Positions 1-7,740 of a stretch of DNA of 30,532 nucleotides are shown here, piece by piece; positions within the stretch are counted from its first letter, which is position 1, and each line of letters starts with the position of its first letter. This stretch comes from RGIG5472 sp051867615 (lineage in GTDB: Bacteria; Bacillota; Clostridia; Oscillospirales; Oscillospiraceae): positions 1-30,532 of the forward strand of contig JBJDYU010000060.1 in assembly GCA_051867615.1 (NCBI GenBank), read 5' to 3'. The position numbers and the translations under genes are program-made. The notes under the pieces were generated by a model. The model made no database searches and was not told the origin of the DNA. It saw only the letters and a program-made list of their open reading frames with translations.

Positions 1-2
1 AC

Positions 3-90
3 GCGCGAGTGGTGGAATTGGCAGACTCGCTAGATTCAGGTTCTAGTGTGCATTACGCACGTGCGGGTTCAAGTCCCGCCTCGCGCACCA
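3..90 (+). tRNA. tRNA-Leu (anticodon CAG)
   Basis: A complete class II tRNA. The 7-bp acceptor stem pairs 3-9 with 80-86, followed by discriminator A87 and an encoded CCA at 88-90. The T arm is GCGGG/CCCGC around a TTCAAGT loop (63-79). The anticodon stem CTAGA/TCTAG encloses the loop TTCAGGT, giving anticodon CAG. A long variable arm (TGCATTACGCAC region) fits leucine. It reads CUG codons, which are very frequent in this GC-rich window. Confidence 0.96.
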
Positions 91-92
91 AA

Positions 93-124
93 AGCCCCAA
101 AATCTCAGGATTTTGGGGCTTTTT
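93..124 (+). terminator. Intrinsic terminator of tRNA-Leu
   Basis: An 11-bp perfect stem (93-103 with 110-120), a 6-base loop and a run of T follow the tRNA CCA end almost directly, so the tRNA transcript ends here. Confidence 0.9.
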
Positions 125-155
125 CTATTCCAATTCTGAAATGAATGGTGCGGAT

Positions 156-1079
156 ATGAAAAAACGGACGGCTTTGATTGACGGCATGATCCTGCTGATC
201 GTGGCGGCCATGGTCGGCGCGGCGGAGCTGCTGGGGGAAAACGAAATCATCTTCCCGGAGATCGCCGCCATCGCGGTGGGAGCGCTGCTGGCGCCGAAAA
301 TGGCGTGGCGGACCAGCCGGGTGAGGATTCTGGTGACGATTTTGCTGTGTGCGGTGCTGGGCGTGGGGATCGTGCTGTTTCTCCCGCTCCCGCTCTGGGC
401 GCAGCTCAGCGTCGCCTACGGCACGGCGGAGGTCCTCTATCTGCTCTCCGGCACCTCCTTTGCGCCGATGATCTCCGCCATCGTGCTGCCGGTGCTGCTG
501 GGGACGAGAAGCGCGGTGTATCCCGCGGCGGCGCTCCTGCTGACGCTGCTGATCCTGGGATGCCATATCCTGCTGGAGAAGCTGGGGCTCAAGGAGCCGG
601 TGGACTTTGTGCCGCTGCGTCCGGCCGGGCGGGACTGGAGGGACGCGGCGGTCCGGCTGGTCATCGTGGCGGCTGTGGTGTGGACGGTCCTGCGGCTGGA
701 TCTGCGCTATGTGGTGGCGCCGCCCCTGCTGGTGGCCTTTACGGAGTTTTCCGGGCGGGCGAGCGGCGCCAGAAAAATGCCGGGGAAGGTGGTGGCGGCC
801 ATTGCACTGTGCGGCTGTGCCGGCGCGCTCTGCCGGTGGGCGATCCATCTGGAGCTGCACCTGCCCCTGACGCTGGCGGCCGTGGCCGCGGCGGGACTGA
901 TGATCGTGATCCTCACGAAGCTGGGGACGTTCGTCCCTCCGGCCGGCGCGCTGTGCATCCTTCCGATGCTGATCCCCGCGGAAAGGGTGCCGGGATATCC
1001 GCTGCAGATCCTCGCGGGAGCGGCGCTGTTCATGGCTCTGTCCCTGCTGGTGTTTCGGGGAAAGCCGGCGTCTGCCTGA
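156..1079 (+). CDS. HPP-family-like integral membrane protein
   Basis: A 307-residue, very hydrophobic protein with about eight to ten membrane segments. The two halves look alike: each ends in a conserved turn, and the second carries TFVPPAGALCILPMLI, resembling the HPP-family signature (usually His-Pro-Pro followed by AGA). Here the His is Val. HPP proteins are four-helix membrane proteins, some of which move nitrite in plastids; this protein is about twice the length of a single HPP unit, so substrate and function are open. ATG at 156 (MKKRTALID) gives a normal positively charged start; ATG at 141 is an in-frame alternative. Neither has a good ribosome binding site. It sits alone between two terminators. 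The family call is moderate; the membrane nature is clear. Confidence 0.6.
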   Translation: MKKRTALIDGMILLIVAAMVGAAELLGENEIIFPEIAAIAVGALLAPKMAWRTSRVRILVTILLCAVLGVGIVLFLPLPLWAQLSVAYGTAEVLYLLSGTSFAPMISAIVLPVLLGTRSAVYPAAALLLTLLILGCHILLEKLGLKEPVDFVPLRPAGRDWRDAAVRLVIVAAVVWTVLRLDLRYVVAPPLLVAFTEFSGRASGARKMPGKVVAAIALCGCAGALCRWAIHLELHLPLTLAAVAAAGLMIVILTKLGTFVPPAGALCILPMLIPAERVPGYPLQILAGAALFMALSLLVFRGKPASA

Positions 1080-1095
1080 TACTAAAAACGAAAAG

Positions 1096-1133
1096 GTCCG
1101 GGAGCCGTTTTGAGCGGTTCCCGGACTCTGTTT
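1096..1133. terminator. Bidirectional terminator between the HPP-like gene and trmB
   Basis: The arms at 1096-1107 and 1115-1126 pair over 12 positions with one G-T. The plus strand continues CTGTTT, and the minus strand continues TTTTCGTTTTT, so it can serve both convergent genes. Confidence 0.75.
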
Positions 1134-1200
1134 ATTCGATTGGCAGGGCCGTTTCTTCCACTGGGCCGGTCAGGAGGCCCGCGGCGGCAAAGCCCGGCTT

Positions 1201-1872
1201 TTACACAGCGCCGCCCTGCGGCGCGTCCTCCTGCCAGGGGACCATGGTGGCGACGCAGCGGTGGATGGGAAGCCCCTCCTCGTAGAACTTGCGTTCATAG
1301 TCCGTCATGACGCCCTGCGGGCCGTCCGCGTGGAGGTCCCGCGTCACCTCCGAGAGGACGAAGCCGAAGCGGGGGATCTCCGCGAGAGAGAAGTCGAACA
1401 GGGCGCTGTTGTCGGTCTTGATATGTAAGGCGCCGCCCTCGGAGAGGACCGCGCGGTAGAGCCGCAGGAAATTCCCGTGGGTCAGGCGGCGCTTGGCGTG
1501 GCGGTTGCCCGGCCAGGGGTCGGAGAAGTTCAGGTAGATGCGCTGGATCTCGCCGGGGGCGAAGACCTCCGGTAGGCTCCTGGCGTCGATGCCGAGGAAG
1601 AAGACGTTGCGCACTTCCTCACGCTCGGCCCGCTCCATGGCCACCACCATGGCGTCCAGCACCCGCTCCACCGCGAGAAACAGCGTCTCCGGGTGCTGCT
1701 TTGCCATCTCCACGGTGAAGCGGCCCTTGCCGCAGCCGATCTCCAGATGGATATCTTTGGCTTCGGGCATCAGGCTCCGCCAGCTGCCCCGCAGGGCCTC
1801 CGGCTCGCGGACCCAGCAGGTCTCGCAGCGCTCCATCCGCGGCGCCAGATTTTTCTTTTTTCTCATTCGCAT
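1201..1872 (-). CDS. trmB: tRNA (guanine-N7-)-methyltransferase TrmB
   Basis: This 223-residue SAM-dependent enzyme methylates N7 of G46 in the tRNA variable loop. The N-terminal MRMRKKKNLAPR is typical. The Rossmann SAM motif is HLEIGCGKGRF (about residues 43-53), the family motif NFSDPWPGNRHAKRRL lies near the middle, and the C-terminal TDYERKFYEEG is the usual end. The ATG at 1872 is chosen because GGGGAGG precedes it by about six bases; an upstream in-frame start would add 30 residues not seen in the family. It is monocistronic, convergent with the HPP-like gene. Confidence 0.95.
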   Translation of the reverse strand: MRMRKKKNLAPRMERCETCWVREPEALRGSWRSLMPEAKDIHLEIGCGKGRFTVEMAKQHPETLFLAVERVLDAMVVAMERAEREEVRNVFFLGIDARSLPEVFAPGEIQRIYLNFSDPWPGNRHAKRRLTHGNFLRLYRAVLSEGGALHIKTDNSALFDFSLAEIPRFGFVLSEVTRDLHADGPQGVMTDYERKFYEEGLPIHRCVATMVPWQEDAPQGGAV

Positions 1873-1927
1873 GGGCGTCCTCCCCCTGTCCGGCCGGTCG
1901 CCGAAAAAACGCTTTTTTATTGATGTC

Positions 1928-1956
1928 ATTGTATCACGCTTTTTCGGCCCTGTAAA
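1928..1956 (-). promoter_or_regulatory. Sigma-A-type promoter of trmB
   Basis: On the minus strand TTTACA (1956-1951) and TACAAT (1933-1928) are separated by exactly 17 bases, about 55 bases upstream of the trmB start. Confidence 0.7.
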
Positions 1957-2025
1957 CGGCAAAGCCCCGCTGTCCCGTTTGACTTAAACTGTTGGCGGTT
2001 TCAGGTTTGGCGTTTTTACCAACCA

Positions 2026-2054
2026 TTGAAGCAGACAGAGAAATATGATAATAT
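2026..2054 (+). promoter_or_regulatory. Possible promoter of the small membrane-protein gene
   Basis: TTGAAG (2026-2031) lies 17 bases upstream of TAATAT (2049-2054); an overlapping GATAAT (2047-2052) is an alternative -10 at 15 bases. The region is AT-rich, so the assignment is tentative. Confidence 0.4.
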
Positions 2055-2092
2055 AAGAAACAAATCGGAATTTAACAAAGGAGTGTGATTGT

Positions 2093-2296
2093 ATGGTTCT
2101 CTTGGGCAGTATCTTTTTATTGATTGTTGGAGTACTGATGTTATGTTTCCCCGATGTGGTATATAGCATTACAGAAAGTTGGAAGTCTAATGCTTCCAGT
2201 GAGCCCTCTGAATTATATAAGATACATATTCGTATTGGTGGTATTGCCTGCTCCTTAGTAGGCATTGCAGGCATAATTGCCAATTTTATTCTGTAA
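2093..2296 (+). CDS. Small membrane protein, DUF6199-like
   Basis: A 67-residue protein with two predicted membrane helices: residues 2-20 (LLGSIFLLIVGVLMLCF) and 47-66 (IGGIACSLVGIAGIIANFIL). They flank a polar loop containing the ESWKS and EPSELY motifs seen in small DUF6199 proteins of Firmicutes. Function is unknown. The start is supported by AAAGGAG nine bases upstream. The gene and its flanks (about 1980-2320) are strikingly AT-rich, with codons such as ATA and TTA that are rare in neighbouring genes, suggesting a recently acquired single-gene insert. It ends at a strong terminator. Confidence 0.7.
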   Translation: MVLLGSIFLLIVGVLMLCFPDVVYSITESWKSNASSEPSELYKIHIRIGGIACSLVGIAGIIANFIL

Positions 2297-2318
2297 CTTC
2301 CAATTTATCTGACTACGG

Positions 2319-2352
2319 AAAAGACTTCGCCCTGAACCGGCGAAGTCTTTTT
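2319..2352. terminator. Terminator shared by the small membrane-protein gene and the LysR gene
   Basis: A 13-bp perfect stem (2319-2331 with 2339-2351) with a 7-base loop and T-tract. The plus strand gives TTTTT after the stem; the minus strand gives TTTTCC, so it also serves the convergent LysR gene, whose stop codon abuts it. Confidence 0.88.
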
Positions 2353-3239
2353 CAAATTTTCTGCGTCAGCGTCCGCTCGCAGTAGCGCTGCACGAACCGC
2401 ACCAGCCGCTTCATGGCCGGGGCGGTGCCGCCGCCGGGCGGGAAGGCGATGCCGAGGGTCCGGTGGTACTCCGGCTGCAGCGGGCGCAGGGCCAGCCCCT
2501 CCGGCATACGGTACAGCACCAGCTCCGGCGCCAGCGTCACCCCCAGATTTTTCGCCACCATGGACTGGATGGCCTCGTCTCCCCGGACGCGGAAACGGAC
2601 ATTGGCCTGCAGCTTCTCGCCCATCAGCACCCGGTTCACGTCCTCGTCGGAGCCGCTGTACTGCATGATGAAGGGATAGCGCACCAGCTCCGCCGGGCGC
2701 ACGTATTCCTGCTTTGCCAGGGGGTGGTCCGCCGGGAGAACGGCGTAGATGGGGTCGTCGAACAGGGGAAGGAAGCGGACGTCCTCCGGCACCGGCAGGG
2801 ACATGAAGGCCAGGTCGATCTGCCCCTCGTGGAGCCAGCGGGTGAGCTCGCCGTGCTCGCCCACATACAGCTGCAGCTCGATGCCGGGATAGGTGTCGGT
2901 GAATTCCGCCACCACGCTGGGCAGCAGGTGGATGGACAGGCTGTAAAAGCAGCCGATGCGGATGGTGCCCACGTCCAGACCGTGGATGCGCTGCACCGTC
3001 TCCTGCAGCTTTTCTTCGCCGTTGACGATCTGCCGGAGGTAGACCAGCAGCTTTTCCGCCTCCGCCGTGGGGGAGACCCCGTTTTTGCCCCGCACCAGCA
3101 GCGGAAAGCCGAACTCCTCCTCCAGCGACAGGATCATGTGGCTGATCCCCGGCTGGGTGTAGTGCAGCTTCTCCGCCGCCCGGGTGAGGCTCCCGCTCTC
3201 CACCGCCTCCAGCAGGGCCCGGTATTTTTTCAGACTCAT
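2352..3239 (-). CDS. LysR-family transcriptional regulator, probable regulator of the hydroxyproline operon
   Basis: 295 residues with the standard LysR layout. The N-terminal winged helix-turn-helix (residues 1-60) includes SLTRAAEKLHYTQPGISHMI. The periplasmic-binding-protein-like effector domain spans about 90-290, starting at GTIRIGCFYSLSIHLLP. The gene is divergent from the HypG-HypD-ProC operon, with 147 bases between the starts, the classical arrangement for a LysR activator and its target. The start is supported by GAGG about eight bases upstream. The effector is not deducible from sequence; hydroxyproline or proline is the natural guess. A paralogue-like LysR lies at 8367-9251. Confidence 0.92.
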   Translation of the reverse strand: MSLKKYRALLEAVESGSLTRAAEKLHYTQPGISHMILSLEEEFGFPLLVRGKNGVSPTAEAEKLLVYLRQIVNGEEKLQETVQRIHGLDVGTIRIGCFYSLSIHLLPSVVAEFTDTYPGIELQLYVGEHGELTRWLHEGQIDLAFMSLPVPEDVRFLPLFDDPIYAVLPADHPLAKQEYVRPAELVRYPFIMQYSGSDEDVNRVLMGEKLQANVRFRVRGDEAIQSMVAKNLGVTLAPELVLYRMPEGLALRPLQPEYHRTLGIAFPPGGGTAPAMKRLVRFVQRYCERTLTQKI

Positions 3240-3251
3240 GGCCGTTACCTC

Positions 3252-3266
3252 ATTCTAAAACAGAAT
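3252..3266. promoter_or_regulatory. Candidate LysR operator in the divergent intergenic region
   Basis: ATTCT-AAAAC-AGAAT is a perfect interrupted palindrome with T-N11-A spacing, the shape expected of LysR binding sites. It lies just upstream of the LysR start and about 23 bases before the -35 of the divergent operon. Confidence 0.5.
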
Positions 3267-3288
3267 ATCTTACATTCAAAACATTCAG

Positions 3289-3317
3289 TTTTCTTATACT
3301 GACATAGATTGTATAAT
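3289..3317 (+). promoter_or_regulatory. Promoter of the hydroxyproline operon
   Basis: A perfect TATAAT (3312-3317) has only a weak -35 (TTTTCT, 3289-3294) at 17 bases. A good -10 with a poor -35 is typical of an activator-dependent promoter and fits LysR control. The leader to the first ATG is about 60 bases. Confidence 0.6.
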
Positions 3318-3386
3318 AATTAACGTACAAAGGCAAGCGCTTTTTTCGACAAAAAATTTGGCACAAACGCCAAGGGGAGGACGACC

Positions 3387-4301
3387 ATGAAGCTGCCCCT
3401 CATCACCAATGTCCAGCGCTACTCCATCCACGACGGCGACGGCATCCGTACCACGGTGTTTTTCAAGGGCTGTCCCATGGCCTGCCAGTGGTGCCACAAC
3501 CCTGAGACGCAGGAGTTTGACGCCGAGCCCATGCGCAACCCGGACCGCTGCGCCGGCTGCGGCCGCTGCGTAACCCTCTGCCCGGAGGGGGCTATTTCCC
3601 TGCAAAATGGTCTCGCGGTGACGGACCGGGAGAAATGCGTCCGCTGCGGCGAGTGCGTGGATGAGTGCTACAACGAGGCGAGGACTATTTCCGGCCGCAG
3701 CTACGGGGTGGAGGAGCTGGTGCGCATCCTTGCGCGGGAGCAGATGTTCGCGGAGGTCTCCGGCGGCGGCGTCACCCTTTCCGGCGGCGAGGTGATGGCG
3801 CAGGACATGGACTACATCACGGCGCTGATGCGCCGGCTGGAGGAGAAGGGCATCTCCGTGAACATCGACACCTGCGGCTTCGCGCCCTTTGCGAACTACG
3901 AGCGGGTGCTGCCCTATACCGACGTGTTCCTCTACGATATCAAGACCATGGACGACGAGCTCCACCGGAAATGCACCGGCGTGAGCAACCAGCTTATTCT
4001 GGAGAATCTGGCAAAGCTGGGCCGCCGCGGCGCGAAGATCTACATCCGCCTGCCCCTCATCGCCGGAGTGAACGACTCGGAGGAGGATATGCGGCGCGTC
4101 ATCGCTTTCCTGCGCGAAAACGCCGTCCCCGTGCGGCAGGTGAACCTGCTGCCCTACCATGAACTGGGCCAGGATAAGCTGGAGAAGCTGGGAAAGGTCC
4201 GGGTGGACCGGGGCTTCCGCCCCCCTGAGAAGGCGCATTTGGAGAAACTCGTGGAACTGTTCCAGGCAAACGGATTTTCAAATACAAAAATAGGAGGATG
4301 A
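3387..4301 (+). CDS. Glycyl-radical enzyme activating enzyme for HypD (radical SAM)
   Basis: 304 residues. This cytosolic radical-SAM enzyme makes the glycyl radical on its partner enzyme. The radical-SAM motif C-x3-C-x2-C is C29-PMA-C33-QW-C36. It is followed by an inserted 2x[4Fe-4S] ferredoxin domain (C55/C58/C61/C65 and C84/C87/C90/C94), characteristic of activases of the non-PFL glycyl radical enzymes. The SAM-binding LSGGEV follows. The next gene starts 3 bases after the stop, and its ribosome binding site is built into the last two Gly codons here, so translation is coupled. The start has GGGGAGG upstream. Partner identity (trans-4-hydroxyproline dehydratase) comes from the adjacent gene. 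Confidence 0.93.
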   Translation: MKLPLITNVQRYSIHDGDGIRTTVFFKGCPMACQWCHNPETQEFDAEPMRNPDRCAGCGRCVTLCPEGAISLQNGLAVTDREKCVRCGECVDECYNEARTISGRSYGVEELVRILAREQMFAEVSGGGVTLSGGEVMAQDMDYITALMRRLEEKGISVNIDTCGFAPFANYERVLPYTDVFLYDIKTMDDELHRKCTGVSNQLILENLAKLGRRGAKIYIRLPLIAGVNDSEEDMRRVIAFLRENAVPVRQVNLLPYHELGQDKLEKLGKVRVDRGFRPPEKAHLEKLVELFQANGFSNTKIGG

Positions 4302-4304
4302 CCC

Positions 4305-6680
4305 ATGGAAGAACGCGGAATGAACGCAAGGATCAAAATGCTGCGCAGGCAGAGCGTAGAGACCCAGCCCCACATCTACATGGAGCGCGCCAAGCTGATG
4401 ACCGAGGCGTATAAGCTCTATGACGGCAGCCTGTCCGTTCCCGAGATGCGCGCCACCGCCCTGAAGTACTACTTTGAGCGCAAGCGCATCGAGATCGCCG
4501 ACGGCGAGCTCATCGTGGGCGAGAAGGGCGACACCGCCCAGGCCGCGCCCACCTTCCCCGAGCTGTGCTGCCACACCCTGCAGGATATGCACGTCATGAA
4601 CGACCGCGACCTCATCAGCTTCTCCGTCACGGAGGAGGATCTGAAGCTGCAGGAGGAGGTCATCATTCCCTACTGGGAGAACCGCAGCACCCGCCACCGC
4701 ATTCTGGAGAACATGACCCCGGAGTGGAAGCTGGCCTATGAGTCCGGCATCTTCACCGAGTTCATGGAGCAGCGCGGCCCCGGCCACACGGTGGGCTCCC
4801 GCAAGATCTTTGAAAAGGGCTTTTTGGATTACAAGAAGGACATCGAGGACGCCATCGCGGCGCTGGATTTCCTGCACGACATGGACGCCTTCAACAAGCG
4901 CAACCAGCTCCGCGCCATGGCCATCGACTGCGACGCCATCATCATCCTTGCGAACCGCTACGCCGACCTGGCGGAGAAGATGGCGGCGGAGGAGACGCGG
5001 GAGGAGCGCAAAAAGGAGCTGCTGCAGATCGCGGAGAACTGCCGCCGCGTGCCCGCCCACAAGCCCGCGACCTACTGGCAGGCCATCCAGATGTACTGGT
5101 TCGTCCACATCGGCGTCACCAGCGAGCTGAATCCCTGGGACGCGTATTCTCCGGGCCGCCTCGACCAGCACCTCTATCCCTTCTACAAGGCCGACGTGGA
5201 GAAGGGGACGCTGGATAAGGAGCACGCGCTGGAGCTGCTGGAGTGCCTCTGGGTCAAGTTCAACAACCAGCCCGCGCCGCCCAAGGTGGGCATCACCCTG
5301 AAGGAGTCCAGCACCTATACGGACTTCGCCAACATCAACACCGGCGGCATCACCGAAAACGGTGAGGACGGCGTCAACGACGTGAGCTACCTCATCCTCG
5401 ACTGCATGGACGAGATGAAGCTCCTCCAGCCCTCCTCCAACGTGCAGATCTCCCGCAAGACCCCCCAAAAGTTCCTCAAGCGCGCCTGCGAGATCTCCCG
5501 CAAGGGCTGGGGCCAGCCGGCGTTTTACAACACCGAGGCCATCGTGCAGGAGCTGATGAACGCGGGCAAGAGCCTGGACGACGCCCGCAAGGGCGGCACC
5601 AGCGGCTGCGTGGAGACCGGCGCTTTCGGCAACGAGGCCTACATCCTCACGGGCTACTTCAACCTGCCGAAGATCCTGGAGCTGACGCTGTACAACGGCT
5701 ATGACCATGTGGGCGGCCACCAGCTGGGACTCAAGACCGGCGAGGCCAAGGACTTCAAGACCTTTGAGGAGTTCCTCGACGCCTATAAGAAGCAGATCAT
5801 GTACTTCCTCGATATCAAGGTCAACGGCAGCAACGTCATCGAGCAGGTCTTCGCCCAGTATATGCCCGCGCCCTTCCTCTCCATCATCACCAACGACTGC
5901 ATCAAGAAGGGCAAGGACTACAACGCCGGCGGCGCGCGCTACAACACCAACTACATCCAGGGCGTGGGCATCGGCACCATTACCGACAGCCTTGCCGCCA
6001 TCAAGTATAACTGCTTCGACCACCAGAACTTCACCCTCGCCGAGCTGGTGGAGGCCATGGACCACAACTTCGAGGGCTATGAGCGCATCCATCATCTGGT
6101 CAGCAACAAGACCCCCAAGTACGGCAACGATGACGACTACGCCGACGGGCTGATGAAGGAGATCTTCACCTTCTACCGCGACGCCGTCACCGGCCGGCCC
6201 AACACCAAGGGCGGCTTCTACCGCATCAATATGCTGCCCACCACCTGCCACGTCTATTTCGGCGAGGTCATGCTGGCCTCTCCCAACGGCCGTCTGGCCC
6301 ATGTCCCCGTGTCCGAGGGCATCTCTCCGGAGAAGGGCGCCGACAAGTACGGCCCCACCGCCGTCGTCAACTCCTGCGCCAAGATGGACCATCTGTCCAC
6401 CGGCGGCACGCTGCTGAACCAGAAGTTCACGCCCTCCGTGGTGGCGGGAGACACCGGCCTTGACCAGATGGCGAATCTGGTCCGCGCCTACTTCAACAAG
6501 GACGGCCATCACATCCAGTTCAACGTCATCGACCGCAAGACCCTTCTCGAGGCCCAGGCCCATCCGGAGGAGTACAAGGATCTGATCGTCCGCGTGGCGG
6601 GCTACAGCGACCATTTCCGCAACCTGAGCAAGGCCCTGCAGGACGAGATCATCAACCGCACGGAGCAGTCCTTCGACTGA
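4305..6680 (+). CDS. hypD: trans-4-hydroxy-L-proline dehydratase (glycyl radical enzyme)
   Basis: 791 residues, full length. It dehydrates trans-4-hydroxy-L-proline to (S)-1-pyrroline-5-carboxylate. The catalytic thiyl Cys is C435 in GTSGCVETG and the radical-bearing Gly is G766 in VRVAGYSDHF; these are within one residue of my recollection of the characterised Clostridioides difficile enzyme (C434/G765), and long stretches such as WVKFNNQPAPPKVGITLKES appear identical to it. The GCVETG context with Glu two residues after Cys matches the hydroxyproline-type rather than glycerol- or PFL-type enzymes. Its neighbours are a dedicated activase upstream and pyrroline-5-carboxylate reductase downstream, which uses its product. 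The oxygen-sensitive radical implies strict anaerobiosis. Confidence 0.95.
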   Translation: MEERGMNARIKMLRRQSVETQPHIYMERAKLMTEAYKLYDGSLSVPEMRATALKYYFERKRIEIADGELIVGEKGDTAQAAPTFPELCCHTLQDMHVMNDRDLISFSVTEEDLKLQEEVIIPYWENRSTRHRILENMTPEWKLAYESGIFTEFMEQRGPGHTVGSRKIFEKGFLDYKKDIEDAIAALDFLHDMDAFNKRNQLRAMAIDCDAIIILANRYADLAEKMAAEETREERKKELLQIAENCRRVPAHKPATYWQAIQMYWFVHIGVTSELNPWDAYSPGRLDQHLYPFYKADVEKGTLDKEHALELLECLWVKFNNQPAPPKVGITLKESSTYTDFANINTGGITENGEDGVNDVSYLILDCMDEMKLLQPSSNVQISRKTPQKFLKRACEISRKGWGQPAFYNTEAIVQELMNAGKSLDDARKGGTSGCVETGAFGNEAYILTGYFNLPKILELTLYNGYDHVGGHQLGLKTGEAKDFKTFEEFLDAYKKQIMYFLDIKVNGSNVIEQVFAQYMPAPFLSIITNDCIKKGKDYNAGGARYNTNYIQGVGIGTITDSLAAIKYNCFDHQNFTLAELVEAMDHNFEGYERIHHLVSNKTPKYGNDDDYADGLMKEIFTFYRDAVTGRPNTKGGFYRINMLPTTCHVYFGEVMLASPNGRLAHVPVSEGISPEKGADKYGPTAVVNSCAKMDHLSTGGTLLNQKFTPSVVAGDTGLDQMANLVRAYFNKDGHHIQFNVIDRKTLLEAQAHPEEYKDLIVRVAGYSDHFRNLSKALQDEIINRTEQSFD

Positions 6681-6785
6681 TCCCAAAGGCGAGAAAAGAG
6701 CCTTCCCGGTGTACAAAGCGCCGGAGGAGGCGTACAATGAGCTTGCCGCAAAGCGGCAGGGAAAGAGCGATAGGAGGAAAAACAT

Positions 6786-7574
6786 ATGAAGATCGGTTTT
6801 CTCGGCGCAGGCGCCATGGGCGGCGCCATTCTCAGCGGCGCGCTCAACGCGGGCGTGCTGCAGGCGGAGGATGTGTATGTGTCCGATTTCTCTGAGAAGA
6901 TCAGGGAGAAGTACGCGGCCCTCGGCTGCCACATCTGCCAGGACAACGTGGAGCTGGGCAGCAGCGCGGACATCGTGCTGGTGGCGGTGAAGCCCCAGTA
7001 CGCCGCCCCCGCTCTGGCGCAGCTGAAGGCGAGCCTGGACGGCAAGGCCGTCATCTCCATCATGGCGGGCGCCACCACGGAGCGCATCCGCGGCATGATC
7101 CAGGGGAACATCCGCGTGCTGCGCGTCATGCCCAACACGCCGGCCCTGGTGAACGCGGGCGCCTTCGCCCTCTGCGACGAGACGGACCTGACGGCGGAGG
7201 AGAAGGCCTTCGCGGAGAAGCTGTTCAGCGCCATCGGCATCGTGGAGTGGATGAACGAGCACCTCATCGACACGGCCTGCGGCCTCTCCGGTTCCGGTCC
7301 GGCCTTCGTGGCCCTGTTTATCGAGGCCCTGGCCGACGGCGGCGTGCTGGAGGGCCTGCCCCGGGCCACGGCGTACCGCCTTGCCGCCCAGACCGTCATG
7401 GGTGCCGCCAAGATGGTGATGGAGACCGGTATGCATCCCGGCCAGCTGAAGGACATGGTGTCCTCTCCCGGCGGCACCACCATCACCGGCTGCCAGGTGC
7501 TGGAGGAGAAGGGCTTCCGCGCTGCCGCCATCGACGCGGTGCAGGCCGCTACCCGCAGGTCCCGCGCGCTGTAA
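6786..7574 (+). CDS. proC: Pyrroline-5-carboxylate reductase
   Basis: 262 residues, typical length. It reduces pyrroline-5-carboxylate to L-proline with NAD(P)H. The N-terminal Rossmann motif is GFLGAGAMGGAI (residues 4-15). VMPNTPALVNAG and the C-terminal dimer and active-site segment SGSGPAF ... SPGGTTITGCQVLE are family hallmarks. A strong TAGGAGG lies about nine bases before ATG 6786. Placed 105 bases after hypD, it removes the HypD product and regenerates NAD(P)+; the proline could enter Stickland reduction. A strong terminator follows, so the operon is activase-hypD-proC. Confidence 0.95.
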   Translation: MKIGFLGAGAMGGAILSGALNAGVLQAEDVYVSDFSEKIREKYAALGCHICQDNVELGSSADIVLVAVKPQYAAPALAQLKASLDGKAVISIMAGATTERIRGMIQGNIRVLRVMPNTPALVNAGAFALCDETDLTAEEKAFAEKLFSAIGIVEWMNEHLIDTACGLSGSGPAFVALFIEALADGGVLEGLPRATAYRLAAQTVMGAAKMVMETGMHPGQLKDMVSSPGGTTITGCQVLEEKGFRAAAIDAVQAATRRSRAL

Positions 7575-7593
7575 GGGAAATACGGTATAAAAA

Positions 7594-7623
7594 GAGAGCC
7601 GCCCACACGGGTGGCTCTTTTTT
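7594..7623. terminator. Bidirectional terminator after proC
   Basis: GAGAGCCGCCC (7594-7604) pairs with GGGTGGCTCT (7609-7618) around a 4-base ACAC loop, with one G-T. TTTTTT follows on the plus strand and TTTTTA on the minus strand. It ends the proC operon and also the proposed minus-strand RNA. Confidence 0.88.
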
Positions 7624-7735
7624 GCCGAAAAGCCTCGCAGAGTTCGCGTCCGCCGGGGCGAAAAAGGTGAAGGCAGACTCCTGGGCAGCCGCACTGCCGA
7701 AGCAGCGGCCAGTCTCCCTACGAATACTACCTTCT
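7594..7735 (-). ncRNA. Candidate small structured RNA, minus strand
   Basis: Transcription from the consensus promoter at 7769-7741 would start near 7735 and stop at the terminator at 7623-7594, giving about 140 nt with no convincing reading frame. The RNA can fold as a nested structure: GAAGG (7734-7730) pairs with CCUUC (7673-7669), AGACU (7715-7711) pairs with AGUCU (7679-7675), and inside lies a GC-rich hairpin GCCGC...GCGGC capped by a UUCG tetraloop. I do not recognise the family. Promoter, fold and terminator all agree, but expression is inferred. Confidence 0.5.
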
Positions 7736-7740
7736 GTATC

